Assembly: GCF_900142575.1 (NCBI RefSeq)
Contig: NZ_FRBI01000007.1
Location: forward strand, 62,001-126,000
DNA: 64,000 nt
Source of the DNA: Actinacidiphila paucisporea
Lineage (GTDB): Bacteria; Actinomycetota; Actinomycetes; Streptomycetales; Streptomycetaceae
Direction: 5' to 3'
Position numbers and translations under genes: made by a program. A model generated the notes under the pieces. That model made no database searches, was not told where the DNA came from, and saw nothing but the letters and a program-made list of their open reading frames with translations. Positions 8,128-17,337 of the stretch are shown piece by piece. How positions within the stretch are numbered: the first letter of the stretch is position 1; each line of letters opens with the position of its first letter.

Positions 8128-8661
8128 ATGGCCGATCAGGAGCCGATCGAGACGGTCAGCCTGGACCGGGTCGGGTACGGGACCGAGACCTTCCCGTGGA
8201 GCCGGGCGCGCGACCAGCTCGCCGCCGCGCACGAGCGGGTGGCGGCCGTGCCGTACTTCCTGGGCACGGTCAGCCCTGACGGCGTCCCGCACGCGGCGGG
8301 CGTCGGCGCGCTGTGGGACGACGGCGACCTTTACTTCACCAGCGGGCCCGGCACCCGCAAGTCCCGTCATCTCGCGGCCAACCCGGCCTGCACGGTGTCG
8401 GCGCGGCTGGAGAACCTGGACCTGACCATGAGCGGCACCGCCACCCGGGTGACCGACCACGCGACGCTGGAGCGCATCGCCGCCCGCTACCGCGGCATGG
8501 GCTGGCCCGCCGAAGCCGCGGGCGACGCCCTCACGGCGCCCTTCAGCGCTCCCAGCGCGGGGCCCGCGCCCTGGTATCTGTACCGCTTCACCTTCACCAC
8601 GGCGGTGGGCCTGGGCATCAAGGAGCCGGAGGGCGCCACCCGCTGGCGCTTCGCCCGCTGA
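8128..8661 (+). CDS. Pyridoxamine 5'-phosphate oxidase-fold protein
   Basis: A 177-residue protein of the PPOX/split-barrel family, which binds FMN, F420 or heme and acts as a reductase or oxidase. Recognisable are YFLGTVSPDGVPHAAGVGALWDDG (first strands), FTSGPGTRKSRHLAANP (cofactor-phosphate binding strand and helix) and WYLYRFT near the end. ATG 8128 was chosen because GGAGGTG lies eight bases upstream, and the extension before it has no family similarity. The exact cofactor cannot be told from the sequence. The F420 gene fbiC lies 2.5 kb away, so an F420-linked role is possible but unproven. Confidence 0.8.
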   Translation: MADQEPIETVSLDRVGYGTETFPWSRARDQLAAAHERVAAVPYFLGTVSPDGVPHAAGVGALWDDGDLYFTSGPGTRKSRHLAANPACTVSARLENLDLTMSGTATRVTDHATLERIAARYRGMGWPAEAAGDALTAPFSAPSAGPAPWYLYRFTFTTAVGLGIKEPEGATRWRFAR

Positions 8662-8676
8662 GGCCTGAGGCCAGAG

Positions 8677-8700
8677 GCCTGGAGCCTGGAGCCTGGAGCC
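8677..8700. repeat. Short tandem repeat of the 7-mer GCCTGGA
   Basis: Just after the PPOX stop, GCCTGGA is repeated about three times, preceded by a related AGGCCTGAGGCC. It is a small minisatellite-like array in a non-coding gap. Confidence 0.6.
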
Positions 8701-8822
8701 CGAGCGCCCGCAGCCCCGCGGTTGGTGCGCCGCCGATTATTACGCTGGCCGCCGGCCCACGTCGTCCTGTTGACTGCCGAGCGGGCTCGGCAGGCCACGT
8801 ACACGAGGGACGAGGGGGCGGC

Positions 8823-9368
8823 ATGACACCGCGGTTCCGTACCGCAGGACCCGGCGACGCGGAAGCGGTCGCGCGGCTGCACGCGGACAGTTGGCGGCGG
8901 CATTACCGCGGGGCGTATTCCGACGCCTATCTCGACGGCGACGTCCTCGCCGACCGGCTGGCGGTCTGGTCCGGGCGCCTCGCCGCGCCCGCCGGCGCCC
9001 GCACCCTGCTCGCCGAGGACGGCACCGGGGTGCTGGGCTTCGTCCATGTCGTCCCGGACGAGGACCCGAAGTGGGGCAGCCTGGTCGACAACCTGCACGT
9101 CACGGCGGCCAGGAAGCGTACGGGAGTCGGCCGCGCCCTGCTCGCCAGGGCCGCCGAGGAGGCCGTCGCCCTGGCGGAGTCCCCGGGGCTGTACCTGTGG
9201 GTGCTCGAACAGAACACGGCCGCCCGGGCCTTCTACGCGGCCATGGGCGCCGAGCACGTCGAGACGGCCCTCGTGGGCGCCCCCGGCGGCGACCCGGCCA
9301 GGCTGAACGGCACGCCGACCAAATTCCGGATGGCCTGGCCCGACAACGCCCGCCTGCCCGCCGCGTGA
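8823..9368 (+). CDS. GNAT-family N-acetyltransferase
   Basis: A 181-residue acetyltransferase of the GNAT fold. It has RTAGPGDAEAVARLHADSWRRHYRG at the N-terminus, an acetyl-CoA pyrophosphate loop KRTGVGRALL (about residues 99-108), and a LWVLEQNTAARAFYAAMGAE strand-helix motif typical of the family. The start ATG at 8823 follows GGGGGC; the frame is open much further upstream, but that part has no family similarity and overlaps the PPOX gene. The substrate is unknown. The gene ends before a strong bidirectional terminator shared with the convergent PHP gene. Confidence 0.8.
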   Translation: MTPRFRTAGPGDAEAVARLHADSWRRHYRGAYSDAYLDGDVLADRLAVWSGRLAAPAGARTLLAEDGTGVLGFVHVVPDEDPKWGSLVDNLHVTAARKRTGVGRALLARAAEEAVALAESPGLYLWVLEQNTAARAFYAAMGAEHVETALVGAPGGDPARLNGTPTKFRMAWPDNARLPAA

Positions 9369-9426
9369 GCCGGGCCGGGCATCCCACGGAGCAGCCGGCC
9401 GTCAGCCGCGCACCGGCTCCGGCGGA

Positions 9427-9477
9427 TACGCCCGTGCCCGACCCTGCCACAAGGCGGCGGGGTCGGGCACGGGCGTA
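9427..9477. terminator. Bidirectional terminator hairpin (18-bp perfect stem)
   Basis: Bases 9427-9444 pair perfectly with 9460-9477 around a 15-base loop. It lies between the stops of two convergent genes (9368 and 9486), the expected place for a shared terminator. Confidence 0.85.
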
Positions 9478-9485
9478 CCGGCGGG

Positions 9486-11018
9486 CTACTTGCGGTCGAG
9501 CCAGATCGGGTTGGTGATCGCCGCGGCCGGGCCCGGGATGCCGGCCGGGGTGCCCGCGGGCGCCGGGTGGCGGACCTCGGCGCGGACGTACGCGGCGAGC
9601 GAGGCGGTGGTCTGCCAGCTGACCGTGCCCGACGCGGGCAGCGCCGCCGCGAGAACCTGGCCCTCGTCGGAGACCAGGCGCAGCAGCGAGTCCGCGGGGA
9701 CGCCGGAGACGGTCAGGGTCACCGTCACCACGGCGTCGGGCACGACCGCCAGCCGGTCGCCGATGCCCGCGTGCTCGCCGTGCGGACCCGAGGCGGTGAG
9801 GGAGAGCTGGACGTCGGCGTTCTCCGCGATCCAGGAGCGGCCGGCCCTGATGCCCGCCTGGAGGGCGTGCCGGTCGAGGCCGTCGGCCAGGACGACGGTC
9901 TGCGGGAGGCCGACGACGTCGGGGTCGCGGTGGGCGTCGGAGTTGCCCATGGCCGGGATCCAGTGGCCGTCGCCCCGGCGCACCGCGCCGGTCAGCAGGT
10001 TGTCCCAGGTCAGCAGGGTCGCCTCGTCGTCGGTGGTCCAGGGGCCGTTCCAGACCTCGACGGCGTCGACGTTGTCGTAGCCGAACTTCCACTGGCTCGC
10101 CAGGCTCGTGCCGTACGGGTGGGCCGGCACCACGATGCCGCCCGCGCGGCGGATCCGCCGGGCGAAGGAGTCGAAGGCGTCGTCGCGCGCCCGGTAGCGC
10201 CAGTCGACGAACTCGCCGCCGTCCAGGCCGATCGCCAGGAAGTGGCCGTTGCGGGTGGTCACCTCCTCGCCGGTCATGATCAACAGGTCGTCGCCCGCCA
10301 GCGGGCCGAGGAAGGGGTGCGCGGAGCTGGTGTTGTGGTCGCTGGAGTTGATGAAGTCCAGCTTCGCGGCCCGCGCCAGCGCGGCCAGTTGCTCCAGGGT
10401 GCGCTTGCCGTCGGAGTGCACGGTGTGCAGGTGGCAGTCGCCGCGGTACCAGCCGCGCCCGCGCCCGGCGACCTGCTCCGGCGGGTAGTCGGGCTTCGGG
10501 GTGCGGCCCGCTTCGCCGGCCGTGAGGGTGACGGTCACCGAGTAGTTCAGGCCCTGCGGCGCCACCGTGTACGGCCCGAGGACGATGTACCAGGTGCCCG
10601 CCCCAACCGGTCCGGCCAGGTAGCCGGGCGTGGCCTCCTCCGCGCTGATCGCGAACTCGGTGCGCGCCCCGCCCGACCAGCCGCGGAAGCCGCGCCCGCC
10701 CAGGTCCGTGCCGTGGTGGTCGAAGATGCCGATGTCGCACGCGTTGCCGAGGGTGCCGGCCGGCACGGCCGGCCGGTCGTACGTGTACGACACGGCGATC
10801 TGCCGTATACCGCGCGGCACCTCGACCGGCAGGTACACGAAGTCGGCGACGCCGGTGGGAAGGTGACCGGTGACGGTCCTCGTCAGGTCCGCGTCCTGCC
10901 CCGACGGCCCGGACGGGGAGGAGCCGGAGTCGGCTGCGGCGAAGTTCACGGGTGCCAGCGTCATCACGCCGGTCGCTCCTGCCACGGCAGAGAGCTTCAG
11001 TACATCGCGTCGGTCCAT
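9486..11018 (-). CDS. Tat-exported PHP-domain (CehA/McbA-type) metal-dependent phosphoesterase
   Basis: A 510-residue exported protein. The N-terminus [19 protein letters not shown] is a twin-arginine signal with cleavage likely after the AAA near residue 28. A beta-sandwich-like region (about 40-170) precedes a PHP domain with the metal ligands [40 protein letters not shown] and GNSDAH. This arrangement is typical of the CehA/McbA family of secreted phosphoesterases or hydrolases. The substrate is unknown. The ATG at 11018 was taken because the Tat motif follows immediately; a TTG at 11141 would hide the signal. Divergent from fbiC with a 220-base spacer. Confidence 0.85.
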   Translation of the reverse strand: MDRRDVLKLSAVAGATGVMTLAPVNFAAADSGSSPSGPSGQDADLTRTVTGHLPTGVADFVYLPVEVPRGIRQIAVSYTYDRPAVPAGTLGNACDIGIFDHHGTDLGGRGFRGWSGGARTEFAISAEEATPGYLAGPVGAGTWYIVLGPYTVAPQGLNYSVTVTLTAGEAGRTPKPDYPPEQVAGRGRGWYRGDCHLHTVHSDGKRTLEQLAALARAAKLDFINSSDHNTSSAHPFLGPLAGDDLLIMTGEEVTTRNGHFLAIGLDGGEFVDWRYRARDDAFDSFARRIRRAGGIVVPAHPYGTSLASQWKFGYDNVDAVEVWNGPWTTDDEATLLTWDNLLTGAVRRGDGHWIPAMGNSDAHRDPDVVGLPQTVVLADGLDRHALQAGIRAGRSWIAENADVQLSLTASGPHGEHAGIGDRLAVVPDAVVTVTLTVSGVPADSLLRLVSDEGQVLAAALPASGTVSWQTTASLAAYVRAEVRHPAPAGTPAGIPGPAAAITNPIWLDRK

Positions 11019-11226
11019 AGCGCGTACGGTCGTCCCGGCGGGTGACGCCCGGGTGGCCGTCCTGTGTGCGACGCGGGGATGTCGCCCGAACCCCCGGTCC
11101 CGGGCGGGTCCTTGTGCGCGCGCCCCCGCCGGTTCCCGCAACGCGCGGGGTATTCCCCGGGAGCGGGAGATATTGGCGACAGAGGGGGCCCGGTGGCGGG
11201 GGCGGGGGAATGTCGCAGGGGCGACC

Positions 11227-11238
11227 TATGCTCGGGGG
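11227..11238 (+). promoter_or_regulatory. Likely -10 box of a leaderless fbiC transcript
   Basis: TATGCT at 11227-11232 is six bases before the ATG at 11239, the spacing seen for actinobacterial leaderless messages. No ribosome site is otherwise well placed. Confidence 0.5.
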
Positions 11239-13815
11239 ATGAGTACGCCGCAGCCCACCGCAAACGCCATGCGCCGCGCCCTGCACCGCGCGGCGGAAGG
11301 TGTCGCCCTCGACACGGGCGAGGCCGCCGTGCTGCTGCAGGCCCGCGGCAGCGACCTGGCGCGGCTGGCCGCGACCGCGGCCCGCGTGCGGGACGCGGGG
11401 CTGGAAGCGGTCGGCCGGCCCGGCGTCATCACGTATTCGCGGAAGGTCTTCATACCGCTGACGCGGCTGTGCCGGGACACGTGCCACTACTGCACTTTCG
11501 TGACGGTGCCCGGCAAGCTGCGCCGGGACGGCCACGGCATGTACCTCTCGCCGGACGAGGTGCTGGACATCGCCAGGCGTGGCGCGGAAATGGGCTGCAA
11601 GGAAGCGCTGTTCACCCTCGGGGACCGCCCGGAGGACCGCTGGCCCGAGGCGCGGGAGTGGCTGGACGCGCACGGCTACGACGACACGCTGGCGTATGTG
11701 CGCGCGATGGCGATCCGGGTGCTTGAGGAGACCGGGCTGCTGCCGCACCTCAACCCCGGGGTGCTGTCGTGGACGGATCTGCAGCGCCTCAAGCCGGTCG
11801 CGCCCTCGATGGGCATGATGCTGGAGACGACGGCGACCCGGCTGTGGTCGGAGCGCGGCGGCCCGCACTTCGGTTCCCCCGACAAGGAGCCGGCGGTGCG
11901 GCTGCGGGTCATCGAGGACGCCGGCCGTTCCAACGTGCCGTTCACGACCGGCATCCTGATCGGCATCGGGGAGACGTACGAGGAGCGCGCCGAGTCGCTG
12001 TTCGCCATCCGCCGCACGGCCCGGCGCTACCACGGCGTCCAGGAAGTGATCATCCAGAACTTCCGGGCCAAGCCCGACACCGCGATGCGCGGCATGCCCG
12101 ACGCGGAGCTGGAGGAGCTGGCCGCGGCTATCGCGGTGGCGCGGGTGGTGCTGGGCCCCGCGGCCCGTATCCAGGCACCGCCCAACCTCGTGGACGGCGA
12201 GTACGCCCGCTTCATCGAGGCCGGCATCGACGACTGGGGCGGCGTCTCGCCGCTGACCCCCGACCACGTCAACCCCGAGCGCCCCTGGCCGCAGATCGAC
12301 GACCTGGCGGCGCGCACCGCCGAGACCGGCTTCGCGCTGCGGGAAAGGCTGACCATCTACCCGGAGTTCGTGCTGCGCGGCGAGCCCTGGCTGGACCCGC
12401 GGCTGGTCCCGCACGTTCGGGCGCTGGCCGACCCGGAGACCGGTCTCGCGCGGGAGGACGCCGTTGTCGAGGGCCGGCCGTGGCAGGAGCCCGACGAGGC
12501 CTTCCCTGCCGCCGGCGGGCGTACGGACCTGCACCGCACCATCGACACCGAGGGCCGCACCGCCGACCGCAGGGACGACTACGACGAGGTCTACGGCGAC
12601 TGGGAGGAGCTGCGCGAGCAGGCCGCCCCGGGCATGGTGCCCGACCGGGTCGACGCCGACGTCCGCAAGGCGCTGTCCGTCGCCGCGGACGACCCGACGA
12701 AACTCACCGACGCCGAGGCGCTCGCCCTGCTGCACGCGGACGGCCCGGCGCTGGACACGCTGTGCCGGATCGCCGACGACCTGCGCAGGGACGTCGTCGG
12801 CGACGAGGTCACGTACATCGTGACGCGGAACATCAACTTCACCAACGTCTGCTACACCGGGTGCCGTTTCTGCGCCTTCGCGCAGCGCCGCACCGACGCC
12901 GACGCCTACACCCTCTCGCTCGACCAGGTCGCCGACCGGGTCGAGCAGGCGTGGGAGGTCGGCGCGACCGAGGTGTGCATGCAGGGCGGCATCCACCCCG
13001 ACCTGCCGGGCAGCGCCTACTTCGACATCGCGCGGGCGGTCAAGGCCCGTGTCCCCGGCATGCACATGCACGCCTTCTCGCCGATGGAGGTCGCCAACGG
13101 CGCCACCCGCACCGGGATGTCGATCCGCGACTGGCTGACCGCCGCCAAGGAGGCGGGCCTCGACTCGATCCCCGGCACGGCGGCGGAAATCCTCGACGAC
13201 GAGGTGCGCTGGGTCCTGACCAAGGGCAAACTGCCCACGGCCACCTGGATCGAGGTGGTCAGCACCGCCCACGAGCTGGGCATCCGCTCGTCGTCCACCA
13301 TGATGTACGGGCATGTGGACCAGCCCCACCACTGGCTCGGCCATCTGCGGCTGCTCGCCGAGATCCAGCAGCGCACCGGCGGCTTCACCGAGTTCGTGAC
13401 GCTGCCCTTCATCCACACGAACGCGCCGGTGTATCTCGCCGGTATCGCCCGCCCCGGGCCGACCGCCCGCGACAACCGGGCGGTCACCGCGATGGCCCGG
13501 CTGCTGCTGCACCCGCACATCACCAACATCCAGACCAGCTGGGTGAAGCTGGGCGCGGACGGCGCGGCCGAAATGCTCCGTTCCGGTGCCAACGATCTCG
13601 GCGGCACCCTGATGGAGGAGACCATCTCCCGTATGGCGGGCTCCGGTTACGGCTCCTACCGGTCGATCCGCGACCTGGTCGCCATCGCGGAGTCGGCCGG
13701 CCGTCCCGCCAGGCAGCGCACCACGTTGTACGGTGAAGTGCCCGCCGAGCGCATCGCGGCCGGCCTCGCCTCCGACGGCCACCTGCCGGAGCTGCTGCCG
13801 GTGCTGGGGGACTGA
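11239..13815 (+). CDS. fbiC: FO synthase, fused CofG-CofH (7,8-didemethyl-8-hydroxy-5-deazariboflavin synthase)
   Basis: Makes FO, the chromophore of coenzyme F420, from tyrosine and 5-amino-6-ribitylamino-uracil. The 858-residue length is normal for the actinobacterial fusion. Two radical-SAM domains are visible: the CofG half with CRDTCHYC near residue 78 and the CofH half with CYTGCRFC near residue 538, each a CxxxCxxC cluster site. Other landmarks are [12 protein letters not shown] and [10 protein letters not shown]. The frame is open to 10870, but that extension is antisense to the PHP gene; ATG 11239 fits family length and a leaderless -10. The ATPase remnant follows by 23 bases on the same strand. 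Confidence 0.95.
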   Translation: MSTPQPTANAMRRALHRAAEGVALDTGEAAVLLQARGSDLARLAATAARVRDAGLEAVGRPGVITYSRKVFIPLTRLCRDTCHYCTFVTVPGKLRRDGHGMYLSPDEVLDIARRGAEMGCKEALFTLGDRPEDRWPEAREWLDAHGYDDTLAYVRAMAIRVLEETGLLPHLNPGVLSWTDLQRLKPVAPSMGMMLETTATRLWSERGGPHFGSPDKEPAVRLRVIEDAGRSNVPFTTGILIGIGETYEERAESLFAIRRTARRYHGVQEVIIQNFRAKPDTAMRGMPDAELEELAAAIAVARVVLGPAARIQAPPNLVDGEYARFIEAGIDDWGGVSPLTPDHVNPERPWPQIDDLAARTAETGFALRERLTIYPEFVLRGEPWLDPRLVPHVRALADPETGLAREDAVVEGRPWQEPDEAFPAAGGRTDLHRTIDTEGRTADRRDDYDEVYGDWEELREQAAPGMVPDRVDADVRKALSVAADDPTKLTDAEALALLHADGPALDTLCRIADDLRRDVVGDEVTYIVTRNINFTNVCYTGCRFCAFAQRRTDADAYTLSLDQVADRVEQAWEVGATEVCMQGGIHPDLPGSAYFDIARAVKARVPGMHMHAFSPMEVANGATRTGMSIRDWLTAAKEAGLDSIPGTAAEILDDEVRWVLTKGKLPTATWIEVVSTAHELGIRSSSTMMYGHVDQPHHWLGHLRLLAEIQQRTGGFTEFVTLPFIHTNAPVYLAGIARPGPTARDNRAVTAMARLLLHPHITNIQTSWVKLGADGAAEMLRSGANDLGGTLMEETISRMAGSGYGSYRSIRDLVAIAESAGRPARQRTTLYGEVPAERIAAGLASDGHLPELLPVLGD

Positions 13816-13838
13816 ACCGGGAGAGAAGGGGTCCGGAC

Positions 13839-14378
13839 GTGGCAGGCGAGCAGCTGTCACTGCAGGACGGGATGCGGCGCCGCGGCCGTGGCGGATTCGT
13901 CGGCTGCCACGACGAACTGGCCGTCTTCCGGGCCAACCTCGACACCGACCCGGGCGACGAGGCGCACCACTTCCTCTTCCACGTGCACGGCCCGGGCGGC
14001 GTCGGGAAAACCACCCTGCTGGCCCAGTTCGCCCAGGCAGCCCGCGCCGGCGGCGCCCTCACCGCCACCGCGAACGAGGACGCCATGACCGTGCCCGACG
14101 CGATGGCCGCGATCGTCGCCGAACCGGCGGAGCAGGACCGCCCGCTCAGGGCCTTCGACCGGCTTCACGCCGTCCACCGGCAGCGCCGCTACGAAGCCGA
14201 CGCCCAGGGCGCGGCAGGCGCCACGTCCCCCTCGGCGCTCGCCGCCGCGTCGGCGGACGCGGACGCGGCAGTGCCGGCGCAGTGGGCGCAGGCGCTCGGC
14301 TCGGCGCACGATGGTCGCCTGCGGGCTGGGACGTTGGGACGACGCGGCCGTCCACGTCGCGGCCCTGCTCGCCACTGA
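13839..14378 (+). pseudogene. Remnant of a large P-loop ATPase (N-terminal fragment)
   Basis: The first ~125 residues look like the start of an actinobacterial AAA-type ATP-binding protein: GFVGCHDELAVFRANL, then Walker A GPGGVGKTT and a LAQFAQAAR helix. After an Ala-rich stretch the frame loses similarity. A tetratricopeptide-like segment (GLGRWDDAAVHVAALLATDP) appears in another frame from about 14311. The Walker B, sensor and C-terminal parts are missing. I read this as a large internal deletion plus a frameshift, not a functional 179-residue gene. It starts 23 bases after fbiC with its own GGGAGAAGG ribosome site. Confidence 0.65.
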
Positions 14379-14734
14379 TCCGCCCTGGCGGTCCGCGCCG
14401 TCCTCGCCCGCGACATCGCCGCCCTCGCCGCATCCCCCTCCGCCCCACCCACCGGCGCAACCCCCCTCCTCGCCCGCCTCCACCCCACCCCCTGAGCCGA
14501 GGCCGTCGCGGGGGGTGCGTGCCCCTGGGAAGGCCCTGGGGACCAGGGCACGACGGTGGGCCGGCGGATGCCGTAAGGGCACCCCCTCGGCAGAGGGCGC
14601 GGGAGCCGCACGCGAGGTCGACCCCAAGCCCGGCGGCGAGCGAATTTTCACGGGCCCGTCGTCCCGAGTTGGCTCCGCCGCCCGCCCGGGGATGGTGGAG
14701 TCGGGTCCACAGGGACCAGTGAGGTGGAGGAGAC
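14379..14734. other. Decayed intergenic sequence after the ATPase remnant
   Basis: A 356-base stretch that begins with out-of-frame TPR-like coding debris and continues as Pro-codon-rich low-complexity sequence (many CCCC and ACCC runs). The last 30 bases carry the ribosome site (GGAGGAG) of the next gene. No RNA gene or convincing hairpin is seen. Confidence 0.5.
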
Positions 14735-15967
14735 ATGAGGCGACGCCAGATCGTGCTGGGCGCAGGAGTGTTGGTGGCCGCGGTGGTCGGTGGAACGGTG
14801 GGGGCCGGGCAGGCGCGGGCGGCGGCCGGACCGGTGACGTACGGTCAGGTGGAGCGGCTCGCACGCGGGGTGGACTACCAGGACCTCACCGTGGAGGCAG
14901 CGCACGGCGTGGTACATGGCCACGTCGTGACCGTGGACCTGCGCGACCCGCGGGTGAGCGTCGACCTGCTGACGCCGGGGGTGGTCGCCGGCCGCGCCGC
15001 GGTGTCGCAACTGGCGGACACCCGGCACGCGATCGCCGCAGTGAACGGCGACTTCTTCGACATCGACGAGAGCCAGCATCCCGGCGTCACCCCGACGGGG
15101 TCCTCCGTGGGCCCGGAGATCGGCTCGGGCCGGGCGTTGAAGGCCGCCGTGCCGGACGCCCAGCGGTTCGGTCCCGGCATGCCGAAGGGCGAGACGACGA
15201 AGGACGTGCTGGGCGTCGGCGTGGACCGCAGGGCGCGACTGGACACGCTGACCCTGCACGGCGAGGTGCGTACGGCGGCGGGCACGTACCCGCTGGGCGG
15301 CTTCAACCAGTACGCCCTGCCGGTCGGCGGCATCGGCGCGTACACCGCGGACTGGGGTGCGACCTCGCGCGGCCGCGCGGTGTGCGGCAGCGACACCTCG
15401 CGCGCGGCCGGGTGCAGCACCGACACCTACGAGGTCGCCGTACGCGCCGGCCGCGTCGTGTCCGCGGCGGGCGCCCCCGGAGCGGGCGCCGTCCCCCGCG
15501 GCACGACCGTGCTGCTCGGCCGGGACGCCGGCGCGGACACCCTGCGTACGCTGCGGCCCGGCGACCGGGTGAGCGTCGGAGAGCACTTGGCGCCGTCCGC
15601 CACGCACATCCCGTACGCCTTCGCGGTCGGCGGCTTCCCCGTGGTGCGCGGCGGCGCCCCGCTCGCCGGCCTGGACGACAGGACCGTGGCGACCAGGACC
15701 GCGGCGGGCTTCGGCGACGACGGCCGTACGCTGCGGTTGCTGGCGCTGGACGGCAGCGCTGAGACCAGCGCGGGGCTGACCGTCGCGGAAGTGGCCGCCT
15801 TGATGCAGGAGTTGGGCTGCGACAATGCCGTGAACCTGGACGGCGGTGGTTCCACCACCCTCGTCGCGCGCGACCCGGGCGCGGCCGCGGTCACCGTGCG
15901 CAGCCATCCGGCGGGCGGCGTCGAGCGGCCGGTCGCCAACGGGATCGGCGTCTTCGCACCGAGGTGA
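14735..15967 (+). CDS. Secreted phosphodiester glycosidase (NAGPA domain) family protein
   Basis: A 410-residue exported protein. It has a Sec-type signal (RRRQIVLGAGVLVAAVVGG, cleavage after ARAAA) and a NAGPA domain with HAIAAVNGDFFDI, LLGRDAGAD and the signature NLDGGGSTTLV near residue 370. The family is named for the lysosomal 'uncovering enzyme' that removes GlcNAc from phosphodiesters. Bacterial members are thought to act on cell-surface glycans or teichoic-type polymers. GGAGGAG stands just before the ATG. It is single-copy here with no polysaccharide gene cluster around it, so the substrate is open. Confidence 0.85.
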   Translation: MRRRQIVLGAGVLVAAVVGGTVGAGQARAAAGPVTYGQVERLARGVDYQDLTVEAAHGVVHGHVVTVDLRDPRVSVDLLTPGVVAGRAAVSQLADTRHAIAAVNGDFFDIDESQHPGVTPTGSSVGPEIGSGRALKAAVPDAQRFGPGMPKGETTKDVLGVGVDRRARLDTLTLHGEVRTAAGTYPLGGFNQYALPVGGIGAYTADWGATSRGRAVCGSDTSRAAGCSTDTYEVAVRAGRVVSAAGAPGAGAVPRGTTVLLGRDAGADTLRTLRPGDRVSVGEHLAPSATHIPYAFAVGGFPVVRGGAPLAGLDDRTVATRTAAGFGDDGRTLRLLALDGSAETSAGLTVAEVAALMQELGCDNAVNLDGGGSTTLVARDPGAAAVTVRSHPAGGVERPVANGIGVFAPR

Positions 15968-16140
15968 GCGCCCTTCGCGCGCCGGAGCGCACGCCGGGGA
16001 GATCGCGGGATCATCTCCCCGGACCCGCTCCTTCCGGACAACCCTCACCTACCCCGTGCACCCCTTCCGCTCCTGGCCGTGTCGGCTATCGTGCAGGCGC
16101 AGAACGGGTTCGGATCGGGGGAAGATCGAAGGGGACCGCT

Positions 16141-17244
16141 TTGACCGCTGTCTGGGGACGCGCGCAGCAGCAGGACTTCCGCAGCCGCGTCCGTGGCTGC
16201 CTGCTCGGCGGGGCGATCGGCGACGCGCTCGGGGCGGGGATCGAGTTCGAGTCCCTCGAAGCGATCCAGGGCGACCACGGACCCGACGGGGTCACCGACT
16301 ACGTCACCGCCTATGGGCGGCGCGGCGCGGTCACCGACGACACGCAGATGACGCTGTTCACCGTCGAGGGCCTGATACGCGCGCAGGTGCGCCGCGACAC
16401 CGGCGCCTGGCACCCGCCCACCGACGTGCACCGCGCGTACCGCCGCTGGGCGGCCACGCAGAGCGAGTGGGGACCCGACGAGCGCCGCAAGGACGCCGGG
16501 TGGCTCGCCCGCGAGGAGTGGCTCTACGCGCGGAGGGCGCCGGGCAACGCGTGCCTGAGCGGACTGTCGGACGACCGGATGGGGACCCTGGAGGAGCCGA
16601 AGAATCCCGGCTCCAAGGGCTGCGGCACGGTGATGCGCTCGGCACCCTTCGGGCTGCTCGTCGGCTGGGAGCCGCAACTGGTCTTCCAGCTCGCCGTGGA
16701 GTGCGCCGCGCAGACCCACGGCCACCCCACCGGCCAGCTGGCCGCCGGCGCCTTCGCCGTCATCATCCACGGGCTGGCCCGCGGTGAGGCGCTCGACGGC
16801 TCCGTCCAGCACGCCCTGGCCCTGCTGGGCGCGCGCCCCGGCCACCAGGAGACCACCGACGCGCTGCAGAGCGCGCTGGGCGCCGTACGGCAGGGCCTGC
16901 CGTCGCCGCAGCGGGTGGAGGCGCTGGGGGAGGGCTGGACCGCGGAGGAGTCGCTGGCGATCGGTGTCTACTGCGCCCTGGTCGCCGAGGACGTACGGCA
17001 CGGCCTGCTGCTCGCGGTCAACCACTCAGGCGACAGCGACTCCACCGGGTCGATCTGCGGGAATCTGCTCGGCGTCCAGCACGGCGAGACGGCCCTGCCG
17101 CCGGCCTGGATCGCGGAGCTCGAAGGCCGCGCGACCATCCTCCAGCTCGCGGACGACTTCGCCATGGAGATGACGCAGGCGCCCGCCCTCCACGGGCCCG
17201 CGGGCGCCAGCCCCGCCTGGCTCGACCGCTACCCCGCCGCGTAG
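16141..17244 (+). CDS. ADP-ribosylglycohydrolase family protein
   Basis: A 367-residue ADP-ribosyl-(dinitrogen reductase) hydrolase fold enzyme, expected to remove ADP-ribose from protein, nucleic acid or small molecules. The metal-binding motifs are GCLLGGAIGDALGAGIEFES at the N-terminus, TDDTQMTLFT, and VNHSGDSDSTGSICGNLLG near residue 300, where the Asp residues bind two Mg ions. The start is TTG at 16141, with AAGGGGA six bases upstream. The frame extends upstream to 15964, but that part overlaps the previous gene's end and has no family similarity. No toxin partner is adjacent. Confidence 0.85.
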   Translation: MTAVWGRAQQQDFRSRVRGCLLGGAIGDALGAGIEFESLEAIQGDHGPDGVTDYVTAYGRRGAVTDDTQMTLFTVEGLIRAQVRRDTGAWHPPTDVHRAYRRWAATQSEWGPDERRKDAGWLAREEWLYARRAPGNACLSGLSDDRMGTLEEPKNPGSKGCGTVMRSAPFGLLVGWEPQLVFQLAVECAAQTHGHPTGQLAAGAFAVIIHGLARGEALDGSVQHALALLGARPGHQETTDALQSALGAVRQGLPSPQRVEALGEGWTAEESLAIGVYCALVAEDVRHGLLLAVNHSGDSDSTGSICGNLLGVQHGETALPPAWIAELEGRATILQLADDFAMEMTQAPALHGPAGASPAWLDRYPAA

Positions 17245-17337
17245 CACTCCCGCCGGCCCCCGGGGCGATCGCCGAGAGGCGCGGGGAACCGTGCGACCGG
17301 TCCACCCCGGCAGACGGCCCCCCACGCCCCCGAGGGG

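Noticed and set aside
16141..17244. ADP-ribosylglycohydrolase as part of a DarTG-like defence pair
   Set aside because: No ADP-ribosyltransferase toxin lies nearby; the protein is the DraG-type, not the macrodomain type.
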